A stretch of 64,000 nucleotides of DNA from Davidsoniella eucalypti. Lineage: Eukaryota > Ascomycota > Sordariomycetes > Microascales > Ceratocystidaceae. Each line of letters starts with the position of its first letter. Position 1 is the first letter of the stretch. The position numbers and the translations under genes are program-made. This document shows, in pieces, positions 12,492-24,243 of this stretch. The notes under the pieces were generated by a model. It searched no databases. It was given only the letters and a program-made list of their open reading frames with translations, and was not told where the DNA came from. Location of the stretch: assembly GCA_004009845.1 (NCBI GenBank), contig RMBW01000022.1:1-64000 (forward strand), given 5' to 3'.

Positions 12492-12815
12492 AGGCGAGAA
12501 CGAAGTTGGTTCGTTCAATAAGTGGTGATATAGAGATTGATTTTTTTTTTGCATGTTCGAACCCATCTCTATCAATATTTATAGATGGCGGCAATCACAT
12601 GGCCTGGCGTTGGTTGATTTTGTTATTCATTTGCTGTGTAGATCTCAGCTGTATCTTTTTTAGTTTGTTTTATCATAAATTCATGGTATCTTTATTTGTC
12701 GTAAAATGGTAGTTATAGATACAATGTGGAATTCTAACGCTATGCGTTCATACTTCGAAATCAAATGCACAACATGAAATGGGGTTATGCTTTCTCCTGT
12801 ATATGATCAACATAT
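12492..12815. other. convergent intergenic spacer
   Basis: The 3' ends of TPC1 (+) and the nucleoside hydrolase gene (-) face each other here. The spacer is T-rich on the + strand, as expected of fungal 3' untranslated sequence, and I see no other feature. Confidence 0.6.
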
Positions 12816-14167
12816 TCAAGCGGTGACAGCTGAAGCTAACTGATCGTTGACCTCGTCAGCTCTGTCCACACAAGCCTCGATTTCTGCCCAGAACTTGGCT
12901 ATGTCGAGCCCTCTGGGAATCCGCACACCGGGGGTGCCAGCAGGCAATTGTTCGGCGATTGTACGTCCGGTCTCAGCTTGTCCAGTCTTGGCGTCATCGT
13001 AAGAACCTTGAGTTACGATTGTCACCTTGAAGCGCTCGGGAGTCTTCTCGGAATCAGCCGGGTTGTAGTCGTAGAAAGCAATTTCATCTTCAGTTCCGAT
13101 CAAAGCAACGGCAACGGCAAGAGGATCATGTAGGGGAGGTCCTTCCGTAATTCCGAATACGTCACTGAATAGGGTGTTAGTATTGTGTACTTTTGGCGTG
13201 GGTGGTTTAGGTGGATATCTGACTTACGCATATGTCTTAGCAAAGAACAGAAGAAGCTCAATCAACATTGTACGTAGTGTTGTCTTTCCTTGACCAGGTT
13301 TCAGGCCACTGTTATGATCAGACCCTACGCCATAGAGTAGATCAGATTGCACTTGCGTAGTCGCTAGTACCTGATGTGTCAAATCTAGCGGAATAAGTGT
13401 GGTTTTGGCAGCTAGGACCTCGTTCTGGAAGAGCATCTCGGCGGCCTCGGGATCTACCAATATATTGAACTCGGCATATGGGCTCCAGTTACCAATACGC
13501 TTCTTGCCGTCTACCTCGCCCATAATAGCATCTGTGAAGTCACCGCCGATCGCACCACCCATCAGGCTGAAGCCGGCAATGTGTTCTGCAAGATCGGGAT
13601 ACTTCTCGAAGAGTGCAGCGGCGTTGGTTTGAGAGCCCGTGGCAATTAAGTAAGCTGTTCCTTTGGGAGTGGCGCTCAACGCTGCGTACATGGCGTCGAT
13701 AGCGGGCACGGCGGTGTTGATGGTGGCTAGGCCTTCGGGTAGTAGTGATGTGCCGTCGAGACCAGATTCGCCGTGGATCGAATGCGCCGGGTCATGCATA
13801 GGCGCGCGGCGGAGTGGGTTGGCATAACCGGGATAGATGGTAACATCGTTGTGCTTGCCAATAGATGTTAGAATAGATGAGGCATTAGGTGTTGTTTTTC
13901 TGTGGATGATGTTAGTGAGTTTCTCCTGTAAGCATGGCATTATAGGCTGATATCTGACGTACTCTAGCGAGGCATTACCGAAGACTGTGGAGATACCGAG
14001 TAGCTGGATGTTGGGATGATAGGCGGCTAGTAGAATAGCAAATGCATCCTGGCGGCAAGAGAGCATGAGTTAGTTTCGGGGCGGCATCAGAGACAACAGC
14101 CTGAAGAATCTTATGACCTTACATCGTGACCAGGATCGCAGTCAAGCCATAGCGGAACGGGAGACAT
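12816..14167 (-). CDS. inosine-uridine preferring nucleoside hydrolase, 383 aa
   Basis: Predicted to hydrolyse the N-glycosidic bond of ribonucleosides to free base and ribose in purine/pyrimidine salvage (yeast Urh1-like). Exons on the minus strand: 14167-14123, 14048-13963, 13899-13228, 13164-12816. All phases agree and give 384 codons including the stop. The N-terminus MSPVPLWLDCDPGHDDAF contains the calcium-binding Asp cluster DxDxxxDD of the family, with intron 1 falling between the last two Asp codons. Further family text includes STVFGNASLEKTT, LIATGSQTN, GFSLMGGAIGG, EFNILVDPEAAE and LHDPLAVAVAL; the His in the last motif is the expected active-site residue near the C-terminus. Length slightly exceeds Urh1 (about 340 aa) through loops. 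The gene is convergent with TPC1. Substrate preference cannot be decided from sequence. Confidence 0.9.
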
Positions 14168-15076
14168 GATTGAGGTATTAGAGATGTTGTAAATCAGGTG
14201 GCTTGTATTGGCTGGAATGGCTCAGTGTAAAGTCGCAATAAGAGGTCAAGAAATAGGCAGTAGTATAGATTGATTGAATTCAGTTTGACAGATTCTGGAG
14301 TGAGTGCGGGTGAGTATTATTATATAACAATTACAATGGCAGAATCACGGAATTGTGTAATTCATCAATTGACAATTATCGCTGTAAGATGGGCGTTGTA
14401 TTATCTCTCAAGGCGGGGTTTAGTGTTGTTGTATTGTATTGTATCGTGTAGATTAGCCGGGCTGCAACTCTGGCTCGTGCTTAGGTGCTTTGGTGCCTTT
14501 GGGCGTGCTAACAGCAATTTTGTGTACTATCACGGTAAGAAAAGATGCACTGAAATCATGACCAGTACTGATCGAATAGCGGAAAAACTGTTGTTTTGAC
14601 ATTCTAAGCAAATCTGCGTCATGTGACTGACTATCTAGAGTTTAGCTTACTGGTAATTGCCAGCGATTTGCTGTTCGTGTAATGGGTAATTGTTCTTGAG
14701 GCTTGTTGCAAAGTCGTAGAGATCAGAAGGAACAGGGTCGCTCTTCCATTTTAGGGCGCTCCTTCGGGTTTTGATAACCGCAAAAACTGGGGGTCTTGTC
14801 CTAGTCTCCTAAGCACTAGAATTGATAGAAGGTACGCAGAGATAAAGGAAGGGGCGCATTAAAAGTAGCGGGTGATAGCCGGCAATAAAGCAACAGCGCA
14901 AAGATACCGATATGAGACGAGCTTTTGCGGTGCAGATATAGGACACGGTAGTATCAGGACAAGGCGAAAGAAACGTGTGAGTTGTATACATTGGCCAAGG
15001 TAGCCTCTTCTACTTCTATAAACTCATGATAAGGTGGTATGTAGTATAGTATAATTTAGTATGTATAGGCATTGTT
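14168..15076. other. intergenic spacer
   Basis: This lies upstream of the nucleoside hydrolase gene and downstream of the RED gene, both on the minus strand. A 109-codon plus-strand frame (14270-14599) has no recognisable content. I see no RNA gene or repeat. Confidence 0.55.
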
Positions 15077-16754
15077 CTATGAACGCTCGACACGCCGTTG
15101 TTCAACAATGCGCATGACATCGGCGGCGTTGTTGCCGTCACCCTTTCGCTTCTTACCGCCGCGTTTGCGTTGACTTCCATTACCCGAGCCTCCTGCCTGA
15201 GACTCGCCCTCGTCGTCTTCGCCGGGCACGCCGTTCCACTTGGACAACTTGATCTTGGATGTGTCCTCAAAGTCCTCCTCGTCTTCGAATCTACTGGTAC
15301 CAAAGCCCATGTCCATATCGGCTGCGTCGCGATCAACAGTTTGTAGCATCTTGCGGCGTTTCTCCACGCGTGCTTTGGCTTCTGGGTCATCGTCAAGGGT
15401 ACCATCTTCTTCGTCGGCATCGCCGGAGAGAGGTTTAAGGGTAGCTGCTTTCTTGAGCACGGCTTGGAGAGAGGGATCCGTCCATGAAGGCGCCTGGAGA
15501 TTTTGTTCAGAGATAAGACCAGTTTTTGAGTCTTTGAAATAGTTTTTGGTTGCTGTTGATGAAACTGTTGGTGTAGGTAATTTGGTAGTATCCAGGGGAG
15601 CTTCTTTGCTTGTGTCTTTGATCGCTTTGTCATTATCCTCATCCTCGTCTGAATTAGAACCAGAATCCAAGCCGGCTAAGGGATCATAGTCGCTACTGGC
15701 ATCATCAAAGATGTTGACATCTTCGTCGTCCTCTTCTTCTTCTGGCTCCTTGCGGTATGCTTCTGGCACATCCATACCAAGTGGTTTGGCCTCTGGATCT
15801 GGCATCATCACCTCCTCTTCGACAGCCAACTGGGCATTGGCAGGTGTTTTGCGAATTTTTCTCTTCTCATGACCATCTTCGTCGACAATTATAAGAACTT
15901 CGTGTCCCTTGCTATCAACTTCGATACGAGACCCCGGCGCCTGTTTTGCGCCTATCTTCTTGAAGCGTTGACCAACACCGCTGTCGGCGACTTCCTGGGC
16001 TTTGCTGGCGGCTCGCGCCGCCTTGAGCTCTGCGAGAATTTGGTTGCGTGTGCGCTTTTGACCAGGCACCGTAGAGACTGTAGATAGTTGTCCCTTTTTC
16101 GAAACCTTCTCTTTGGTAACAGTCTGGACCTCAGATTGAAGAACATCATCTAGCTCACCATCAACATCATTACCCGGTGCTTCATCTTCGCTCTTAGTAG
16201 ATTTTGAATCCGTGCCTTCTGTCTGTGGTGCATTGTACACATCTTCACCATCTCTCACTCGCTTTAATAGCTTGTAATCCAAGCCCTTGACTAGATGTGT
16301 AGCGCCGATATCTCCTCCAGTGATTTCATCACGACGCTGCTTAAACGTTTCCTGATCGATTTTTTCGTTCTTAAGTAGTTCTTCTAATGCCGCTATCTTG
16401 GCAGCGCGGTCATCGTCATCATGTCGATCCTTGGTACGATCGGTGTATCCTGAGCCAAGCTTGATGCCCTTGGGCGCAGCAGACTTGAAGAGCTTCTGAT
16501 GTTGGGCCTGACGATTACGTTCAGCAGCGCTGGGGTTGTAGCCGGAGTTTCGTAGTCGGGAGAAGCCACCTCTTGCTCTTCAGCGAGTTAGTAATGTTAA
16601 CCAAAGCTAGAATCATAGGAATTACTTACATTGGTGCAAAGCTAGACCTTGATGAAGTGCTAGAACTAGACCCTTGAGCATCAGGCTCCTTACTATCGGA
16701 AGCCGAATTTTTGGTGCCGGACAAGACTAGCTTGCGGAATTCACTGTTGTCCAT
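15077..16754 (-). CDS. RED-like spliceosomal protein (IK/RED family), 541 aa
   Basis: RED partners Smu1 in the activated spliceosome; this is the fungal counterpart. Two exons: 16754-16630 and 16577-15077, in phase. The next possible acceptor 6 nt further on also keeps frame, so residues around the junction are uncertain by two codons. The recognisable RED N-domain runs from SGYTDRTKDR to the highly conserved THLVKGLDYKLLKRVR (about residues 75-145); the human protein has THLVKGLDFALLQKVR at this place. The rest is charged and disordered: Lys-rich stretches such as KKRKG, and acidic segments such as EPEEEEDDEDVNIFDDASSDYDP. The C-terminus ends in ADVMRIVEQRRVERS. The start MDNSEFRKLVLSG is typical of fungal members. 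No membrane or signal sequences. It shares a 547-bp divergent promoter with REV1. Confidence 0.85.
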
Positions 16755-17301
16755 GATTGGAGATTATGACCAATAAAAGGATGTCTCTGCTTGTTGCTGA
16801 CAACTTTTGATGAAGTCGTCGGTGCAGTGTCGCAAAGTTAAAGTGGGCCCTTCACGTCATGGTACAAATTGAAATCACGTGATACCGTGTAAATGGGTTT
16901 CTCGATAATGCGCCAAACCGCGCCTAGCAATTTCATCGACTCTCCATGTGAATAACCATTGCCACACTCAATCATTTATAGTCTTGAACTGATCTATACC
17001 CATTTAACTATTAAATGTGTCCCTGAAGTCTCGTAAGAGACATATTTCTGAAATTCAAATCGACTACCAGCGCGTGTTAAAGGCCTTTCATACCTTATGA
17101 CATCATGTCTTGATTTTGTACTGTTCTGTACGTCTGGGATACAAACTTACGAAATTTAACGACATCTTGCCATTTGTAGCCGGAAAAAACAAAAGGCATC
17201 TACTGTTATCTAAGCTGTATCAGAGCGAGCACAAGCTAGTCTAATGTACATGCTTGCTTATTGCTTCATACAACTCAACTTTTCCTTAGTATCATTTCAC
17301 T
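16755..17301. promoter_or_regulatory. divergent RED / REV1 promoter region
   Basis: A 547-nt spacer between two divergent start codons. It contains TCACGTGAT at 16875-16883, an E2F/MBF-like cluster TGCGCCAAACCGCGCC at 16909-16924 and GCGCGT (ACGCGC on the other strand) at 17070-17075. Use of these sites is inference from motif similarity. Confidence 0.45.
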
Positions 17302-20300
17302 ATGAATAATCGGGCTCTAGAGAAGAACTCAGCCCAGGTGCGAAAGCGGATTGAGAATCACCAATTTACGGGCGAAGATGGAGAAGAATACAATGCCAGT
17401 GCATTCAATGGATTTGGCGATTATTTTCGCCACAAGAAAATCAAGTTACAGAACCTTGACTCTGAGATCCGGGCGAGAGGTGGCGATAAACCACAGATTT
17501 TCAAGGGTGTTATAGCACATATAACAGGCTATACACAGCCATCACTACAGGTGTGAGTAAGATATTCACCAGCTTCAAGTTGACCAAAGTCTAACAACGG
17601 TTCAGTCTTCACAAAGAGTTAGTCCAGCATGGTGCCGGTTTCCTACAATACCTTGACGGCAAGACGTTTGCTACACATATTATTGCATCGTCACTGACGC
17701 CCAAGAAAATGGTCGAGTTTGCCCGATATCGTATCGTGAAGCCAGCATGGGTCATGGACTCTATCCGTGCTGGGAAGCTACTGCCGTGGACGGACTACAA
17801 AGTCATATCTGAAGGCGTTCGTCAGAAGACTTTGAGTCTTGATGCCAATAAAGGCCTTGCCAGTCAAGCTGCCACCCCAAGGCCCAAGTCCATATATCGT
17901 GAGCAATCTGATAGTGGCTTCTATGGAAATCAGTTCCGGTCATCCCAACTCGCATTTTCACCTCAAGTCCAGCCTTCTCCTGGCGTGGCACAGTTCCAGA
18001 AACCATCCCCTTTTAGCGGGATTGGCCGCCGGTCAGAAAGCCTTGACACAGACGATAAAATCGTAGACGATGAACACAATGAGCCTGGATTCTCTAGTTT
18101 TTCAATACCCGATGAGATCTTAGACGAGGAAGAAAGTCGGCTACAAGCGCAAATACCTAAAGCACCAATGACTACTAGAAAGGTAGTTGATGATATTCCA
18201 AAGCTACCCGAAAACGCAACCTCAGAAGAGTACAATGCGTGGCTTTTATCAGATCCTCACTACCGCAAAGCTTCCTCTGCGAACCCAGATTTCCTCAAAC
18301 AGTTTTATTCCGAAAGCAGACTCCACCACCTCTCAACCTGGAAGGCCGAGCTCAAGTCAAAGATGCAGCGCATGGCTTCTAAAAATGTACCGACAGTCAA
18401 GCCCGCTAAACGACAGGCCGGAGCCCGCCGCTACGTCTTCCACGTTGACTTTGATAGCTTCTTCTGTGCTGTTTCTCTTAAAAGTCACCCGGAGCTCGTC
18501 GATAAGCCCGTTGTCGTGGCTCATGGTGTAGGCATGGGCTCGGAAATTGCCAGCTGTAATTATCCGGCACGTGCGTTTGGAATCAAGAACGGCATGTGGA
18601 TGAAGAAGGCATACGAGCTATGCTCAGATCTTAAAGTCCTTCCCTACGACTTCCCGGCCTACGAAGTCGCCAGTGAGCAGTTCTACGAGTCTATCATTGC
18701 TACGGGTGGCATCATACAGAGTGTCAGTGTTGACCAAGTATTGATCGATGCTACTCAAATCATCTGTGAGACAGTCGGGTCAGACGGCGCTCAGTCTCAT
18801 TTTATACCAGAAGAACAAGATGCAGCAGACCAATTAGCCCTCAAGATCCGTCATAACGTCAAAGAGAAGACTGGCTGCAATGTTTCGGTCGGTATCGGAT
18901 CAAATATTCTATTGGCAAAAGTTGCCCTACGTCGTGCAAAGCCTGCTGGCCAGGCCCAGATAAAGCCTGAAGAAGTACTTGATATCCTCGGCGAACTTGA
19001 GACGAAAAGCCTTCCCGGCGTCGCATCCAGCATCAGCGGTAAGCTCTCCGAGGCCGGTATATCACTAGTCAAGGATTTGCGCGGCCTTTCGAAAGAGAGG
19101 ATCTCGACTCTTTTAGGCCCCAAGACAGGAGAGAAGCTTTGGGAATATGCGCGAGGAATCGACAAGGCTGAGGTAGGCAATCAGCCGCCACGTAAATCGG
19201 TATCGGCGGAGGTCAGTTGGGGCATCCGTTTCATCACTCAGGCGGAGGCGGAAGAGTTTGTTCTCAATCTATGTCGAGAATTGGAGCGGCGCCTGCTTAA
19301 CGAGCAAGTCAAGGGCAAGAGCTTGACAGTGAAGATCATGAGACGGTCACCTGATGCACCAATGGACACCGTCAAACACCTTGGCCACGGCGTCTGCGAT
19401 ACATTCAACAAGTCCATCATATTTGGAGTTGCCACTAACAATGCCGAGATCATCTCGAAAGAGGCGGTTTCCGTGTTGCGCTCTTATAAGTTCAGCCCCG
19501 GAGACATCAGAGGACTTGGTGTCCAGCTAACGAAACTCGAGGCGATCAAGATCAACCCCGATGCGCCTGATGGAAGCCAGAAGAAGCTCAACTTTTCTAC
19601 GGGCTTTGCCGGTCCTGCTCGAGCTCAGCGCTACGATCCAGTAGTCACTGATGAATTAGACCCTATCGGCGATGAATTACCTGATATCAAATCAAGCAAC
19701 AAACGAGCCTCGGCGTCTTTTTCACCAGCAGCGTTCCAATCTGCCGTGCGCCGAAATCCCTCCGTTTTCGATGTTGAGGACGACCCTATCGCCGATCAAC
19801 CATTGACTCCCCGGAAGAAATCCAGTATAGCTCGGGCAAGTCCAGCACGCCATCTCTCGGCCTTTGCTATGGCGCGGACTCGAGATCAAGATACCAAGGC
19901 CCAGACGCCACTTAACATCACTGGCACACAATTTGTGCTTCCTGCCAACGCCGATCCTGCCGTAGTCGCCGAGCTGCCTCCAGGTATCCAATCTCGGCTT
20001 CTCGCACAGGGTCGACAACGCCAGAGACAACCCGCTGTACCACCACTGCCTGCGCCTTCTGTAACTACGGGACCGCTACTCGCATCGGGGATTGACCCAG
20101 AAGTCTTTGCGGCACTACCAGAAGATATGAAGGCAGAGATCTTAGCAGAATATGGTCAAGGGGCAACAGTATCAGCGCAAACAACAACAACTTCTTTGTC
20201 TACGAGTACAGCACAGCCAGGACCGAATGTCTCGCCGCGACAGGACCGTGTGCGTACCGACTCTAATGCTACCACGCCTACAAAACGTACAAACCGCACA

Positions 20301-21176
20301 AAAGCACGTGAGCGACTAAGAGACGCCGAGCGTGGGCTCATGCAAACACGTATCGGCGACGGCCCCGGGAACACCAACAGTAGCAATCCATTCGCAGATC
20401 TTGGCGCCATTAGATCCCGTTCTCGCTCGGTCACGGTTAGTCCCTCGCGTCCACGCACTGTTTCGGTTTCTGTTGCTGCTGCCGCGTCTCTAAATGGCTC
20501 TGCTGCTGACACGTCGGCGGATCTTGTAGACCCGATCCCAGAACTAGATGCAGACTTCCTTGCCCAGTTGCCTGCGGATATGCGGGCAGAGATTATAGCC
20601 GACCACGAACAGCAATGCCGCGAGCAGCAACAGATGCTGTCGGCCATGCAACAACGTTCAGTTGAATCGTTTGCGCACACAAAAAGGCATCTAGCGGGCG
20701 ACTCAAACACGGCTACCGAACAGTCTCGTCAGCGCGCCGTTGATGTCACCGTCCCTACGACAGTTTTCCCCGCCCTTCCGCCCAAGGCCATGTTCGAGCT
20801 CCTGGGCTCGTCTTCCGAAGACAAGGTCCACCAGATGATTGCGTCCTGGGTCCAAAGCACGACAGCCGAGGGTCCGCATGTCGACGATGTTGACCTCTTC
20901 GCCATATACATTGGCCGCGTAGTCTTCGAGGAAAATGCCATGGATAAGGCAGTACGGTTGGTACGCTGGATGGACTGGAAAGTAACGAGCTTCAGCGCGT
21001 CACAGCAGTCTCAGATATCTGTTATCGACTCTAGTGGTAGTGATGGCAGCAACGGCGAGAACGGCCTTGGCGATCATGGATTCGTAGTCAAGGCGTGGAT
21101 GAAAGCTTTGGCTCGTGTCAAGGATGTCCTTCGCAATGCCGTTATGGCCCGTGGGCTCCCGCCCATCAAGATCTGA
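17302..21176 (+). CDS. REV1: DNA repair protein REV1 (translesion polymerase), 1273 aa
   Basis: A Y-family deoxycytidyl transferase and scaffold for translesion synthesis in the nucleus. Exons 17302-17552 and 17606-21176 join in phase to 1274 codons. In order: a BRCT domain (about residues 65-160, with FKGVIAHITGY and IVKPAWVMDSI); the N-digit SRLHHLSTWK, whose Arg templates dCTP in known Rev1; palm/fingers with HVDFDSFFCAVS and ASCNYPARAFGI; helix-hairpin-helix text (LPGVASSISGKLSEAGI); the little finger; three UBM-like modules, each with a Leu-Pro core (near residues 866, 914 and 1065); and the C-terminal Rev1 domain (about 1150-1273, WMDWKVTSF) that binds other polymerases. Odd point: the palm motif usually reading S-x-D-E-A reads SVDQV (Asp460-Gln461), so the catalytic Glu is replaced. 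The protein could be a scaffold with weak or no transferase activity. Confidence 0.95.
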
Positions 21177-21418
21177 TTGAGGAAAAAAAGAAGTTCTATA
21201 AATAGTAATAATTAGAAAAAAAAACCTTGCCCATAAAACACCCACAACAGCCTTTCCCATCTCCACTGTATTAACAATATTAGATGCTCAAGATGAACTG
21301 AGACCATGTACATGTACGTATGGATGCAGGCCAAATGATGTCATAAAATTGATTGGATCTACCAAACATGGCCGCCCTTTTCCTATCACCAGTCTCAGGA
21401 TTACCAACTGAGACCTGA

Positions 21419-22053
21419 TCATATCGTGATAGCCCAGCTCGCAGCAAGTCCCAGCACAATTGACAGTGCGCCACCCATTGAGAACGCAGTTGTGGAACGA
21501 GTCGATGAAGCCTTGGAACTTTGCAATTCGTAGACCGTCAGCTTCAGTGCACCTCCACAGGCAACGTTTGAATTGCCATCGCACGCCAAGTCACATGACG
21601 AGTCATTGAGCTTGACCGAAACGGACGAGATATAGTGGGAGCACCAGCATTCCCTTCAAAAGCACATGCATGTCAGTAATTTGTTCTCCGCGACGAATCT
21701 GAGGTGTAGTGTAATTCATACCGAGAATATTCCAAGCCGGCGTACTTGTACGAGTCGCCATCGCTAGAGCAGTACGAGAGGCATAGAGGTACCGTCATCG
21801 TGCCCATTAACTGCTCTCTTTTTCCGTTTGCCAGGGCACGCGCGCCTCCTGTTCCAGTGACCTCGGTGGTCTCATTGTAGCAGCCAATGTATTTATACTT
21901 GTCGGAAGCCTGGTAGATGGAGAGATCACGCTTGTCGAATATGGAGCCGAACTGAGCCGAAACTGGCTGCGTGAAGAGTAGCACGGCAAGCAGAAGAGCC
22001 GCCGCTAGCCATGAAGAGCAGATTCTACCGCTTGTAGAGGTGGTGAAGGCCAT
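21419..22053 (-). CDS. secreted WSC-domain protein with GPI-like tail, 188 aa
   Basis: Two exons on the minus strand, 22053-21722 and 21653-21419, in phase, 189 codons with stop. I chose the start MAFTTSTSG because it gives a proper signal peptide (hydrophobic WLAAALLLAVLLFTQPVSA, cleavage likely after SAQ). An upstream in-frame Met would bury the signal behind about 57 extra residues. The mature part is a single WSC domain: KYIGCYNETTEV, then CLSYCSSDG, YAGLEYSRECWC, and CDLACDGNSNVACGG; six or more Cys are in family order. The C-terminus is Ser/Thr-rich (SSKASSTRSTT) followed by a hydrophobic end (GGALSIVLGLAASWAITI), as in GPI-anchored wall proteins. Such proteins bind wall glycans or act as sensors; the lack of a cytoplasmic tail argues against a classical Wsc signalling sensor. 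The tail could instead be a short membrane anchor. Confidence 0.85.
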
Positions 22054-23961
22054 CGCGATCAACTTCGTCTTCGGAGGTGGTGAGAGAGAGGATGGCGGAA
22101 GTTGAAAAGAGGTCGGAGGCTTCCGAGACGGGAAAACAAGAAAGGAAGAAAAGGGGAAGATTAAAAAATATGCTTCGTGCCCAAGATGGCCACTGCTGTA
22201 TTTATATATCCAGCAGCACGACAAAGCTTTTCTTCCTATTTAAGTGATATTTTGGGTGGGTGGCGTCAAAGAAAAGCTGCAATGTTTGAAATTCTGCACT
22301 GCGACTGGGCGTAAAAAAAACAATTATAAACCTGCCTTTGTTTGATGCTAATTTCAAGATACATATATGTACATATAAAAGGCTATCAATTGATTATCAA
22401 CCGCCAAAAACTTGGTTAAATGTAGAAGAAAATAAAAATAAACATGCCAAAAAAAAAGAAAGAGCCTCACGCTATGACGAAAAAAACAATATTGTCCGCT
22501 AGGATGGAAGGAACGGCACTTGCTGCCATATGTTCTTTGTTCTATACAAGCAAGGAAAAGCAATAACTTTTTTAAGTTTAAGGAATAATCCATCGTGTTG
22601 ATCCTCTTTCGCCAGCTGCCTTCCAAGCTAGGAAATTCTCCCTGTTAGTCTAGCCTACAGATATTTGACAACAAATAAGGTTTTAGACATAATCCCACAT
22701 AAAGCCAAAAAAAAATACCATATTAACCCTAACATGATATGTACTTGATAGAATAGAAACAGTTCCGATTAATATATGTAGACAGTAGTAAAACAAGTCA
22801 GAATATGAATCAACATCTTGCTACTATTCTTACCTTTAAATAGTCAGTTGTATGTGCTGGGCTTACTAGTTATGCATACAGCCGTATTACTGATCGCTTC
22901 TGATATATGCATATGTACATAGCATATAACTATCTGGTTCTCCCTGGTAAAAAGTGGACCCCTTTCTGGCCTGGCAAATATGGTGATACCCGACTAACCC
23001 TATATTGTGGAGACTACACCTACACTAAGGCAAGTTATCATCTAGAACTTGTTGCTGGGTAAGAGCACATAGGTGTTGGTGGCGATCAGAGTTAAAAAAT
23101 GTGAAAAAAAATAAGACTGATGACCTTTAGAGACTTTCAATACAAGTATGGTTTTTGTCATAGTAGAATTCGAAAATAAAATTTGATGATCACGAGTGTA
23201 TTGAGAAGTTCCACAGATATTGTATAAACTTGTTAGTAGACCGCCGATTTTTTTCAAACCGGCAGTTGTTAATTTCACAACTTATAGTCATTAAACAATG
23301 GGAAATCAAGATAAAATGATAATGCCATATAAACATGCTCATTCAGACAAATCTTAAGGTATATCACATGCTTGAGAATAGCATTGGTAGTTGAGATCAC
23401 TAGTCATTTGCGACAAGCAAATATTTGTCACGTGCGCTACACACTTTCCCAACTATTGGGACAATCGCCAAATGGGAAGCATATCTATATTCCGGAATAG
23501 TGTTATAACGCTAATATAGCTCGAGAGAGGTGTTAACATGTAGAATAGTGCCTCAGGTACATAGTCAATCACATGATAAGATGGCGGGGTCTGATATCTT
23601 TCTATTCTAAATTTTTTTTTTTCCGTTTTTGATCAACTTACTACCACAAATAGGACTTTCGCAAATATTCTCTAATATTCTCTATCCTTAACATCACCCA
23701 ACATACTTTCAAGTATTCTACCTGTTCCATTTTTCAACCAAATTTCACCTGTTATCTTAACGCAAGGTTTGTTAGACTTGATGTCTTAACAACACTCAAC
23801 ATACTTTCAAGTATTCTACCTGTTCGATTCAAACAAATTTCACCTGTCATCTTAACGCAAGGTTTGTTAGGCTTGAAGTAACACCTGCTATAAGAAAAAC
23901 TTACTAACATTAGGATTCAGTTTTATCCGAAGAGACAGACTTTCTTTCTAGGCTTACCAAT
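22054..23961. other. AT-rich intergenic region with a tandem repeat
   Basis: No gene is seen. The first 200 nt are the WSC gene promoter. The rest is AT-rich with A and T runs and many TATA-like words. It marks the left edge of the accessory island. A direct tandem duplication lies at its right end (23687-23880). Confidence 0.55.
23687..23880 (+). repeat. two-copy direct tandem repeat, about 97 bp unit
   Basis: Unit 1 (23687-23784) and unit 2 (23785-23880) share long near-identical blocks: CAACATACTTTCAAGTATTC, TACCTGTTC, AAATTTCACCTGT and CTTAACGCAAGGTTTGTTAG. They differ by small indels (one has CATTTTTCAACC where the other has GATTCAAAC) and scattered substitutions. It ends about 80 nt before the start codon of the small ORF at 23962, so it would lie in that gene's promoter or leader. 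Confidence 0.85.
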
Positions 23962-24243
23962 ATGTCTCATCTCTCTTGCCCGACAATCGTCAAATCCGTC
24001 GGTGATGGTAGTTACGGGGCCATCATCATCGACGGCATCAAAATCGGCGCCCTTAATGGCGACCTCCTTGGTCTGTCAATATCTCTAAGCAGATACTGCG
24101 AGTCGGTCTCTGAGACGACCGAGGAAAATTCATTCGATAGCGATAATATACCCACCGAAATTTGCGATCTCTCCGACGATGAAGAGATCCCCGAGGACGA
24201 AGATGGCCAGCAAGACACCTCTACCACCCACTCGGGTGTCTAG
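23962..24243 (+). CDS. small acidic hypothetical protein, 93 aa
   Basis: An isolated single-exon frame in an otherwise AT-rich region. Its third-codon positions are noticeably more GC-rich than the flanks, which is the main reason to consider it real. The translation begins MSHLSCPTIVKSVGDGSYGAI and includes IIIDGIKIGALNGDLLGLS, a Gly-punctuated hydrophobic stretch that is beta-like, followed by an acidic tail (DLSDDEEIPEDEDGQQD). I recognise no family. It has no signal peptide, and the hydrophobic part is too broken for a membrane helix. It could be an orphan gene of the accessory island or a fragment of a larger lost gene. Confidence 0.4.
   Translation: MSHLSCPTIVKSVGDGSYGAIIIDGIKIGALNGDLLGLSISLSRYCESVSETTEENSFDSDNIPTEICDLSDDEEIPEDEDGQQDTSTTHSGV

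Noticed and set aside
21405..21422. CTGAGA followed by CCTGATC, reminiscent of TPP riboswitch cores
   Set aside because: The two words overlap almost directly, whereas the riboswitch needs them separated by a paired element. The place is the 3' end of the WSC gene, not a thiamine gene leader or intron.
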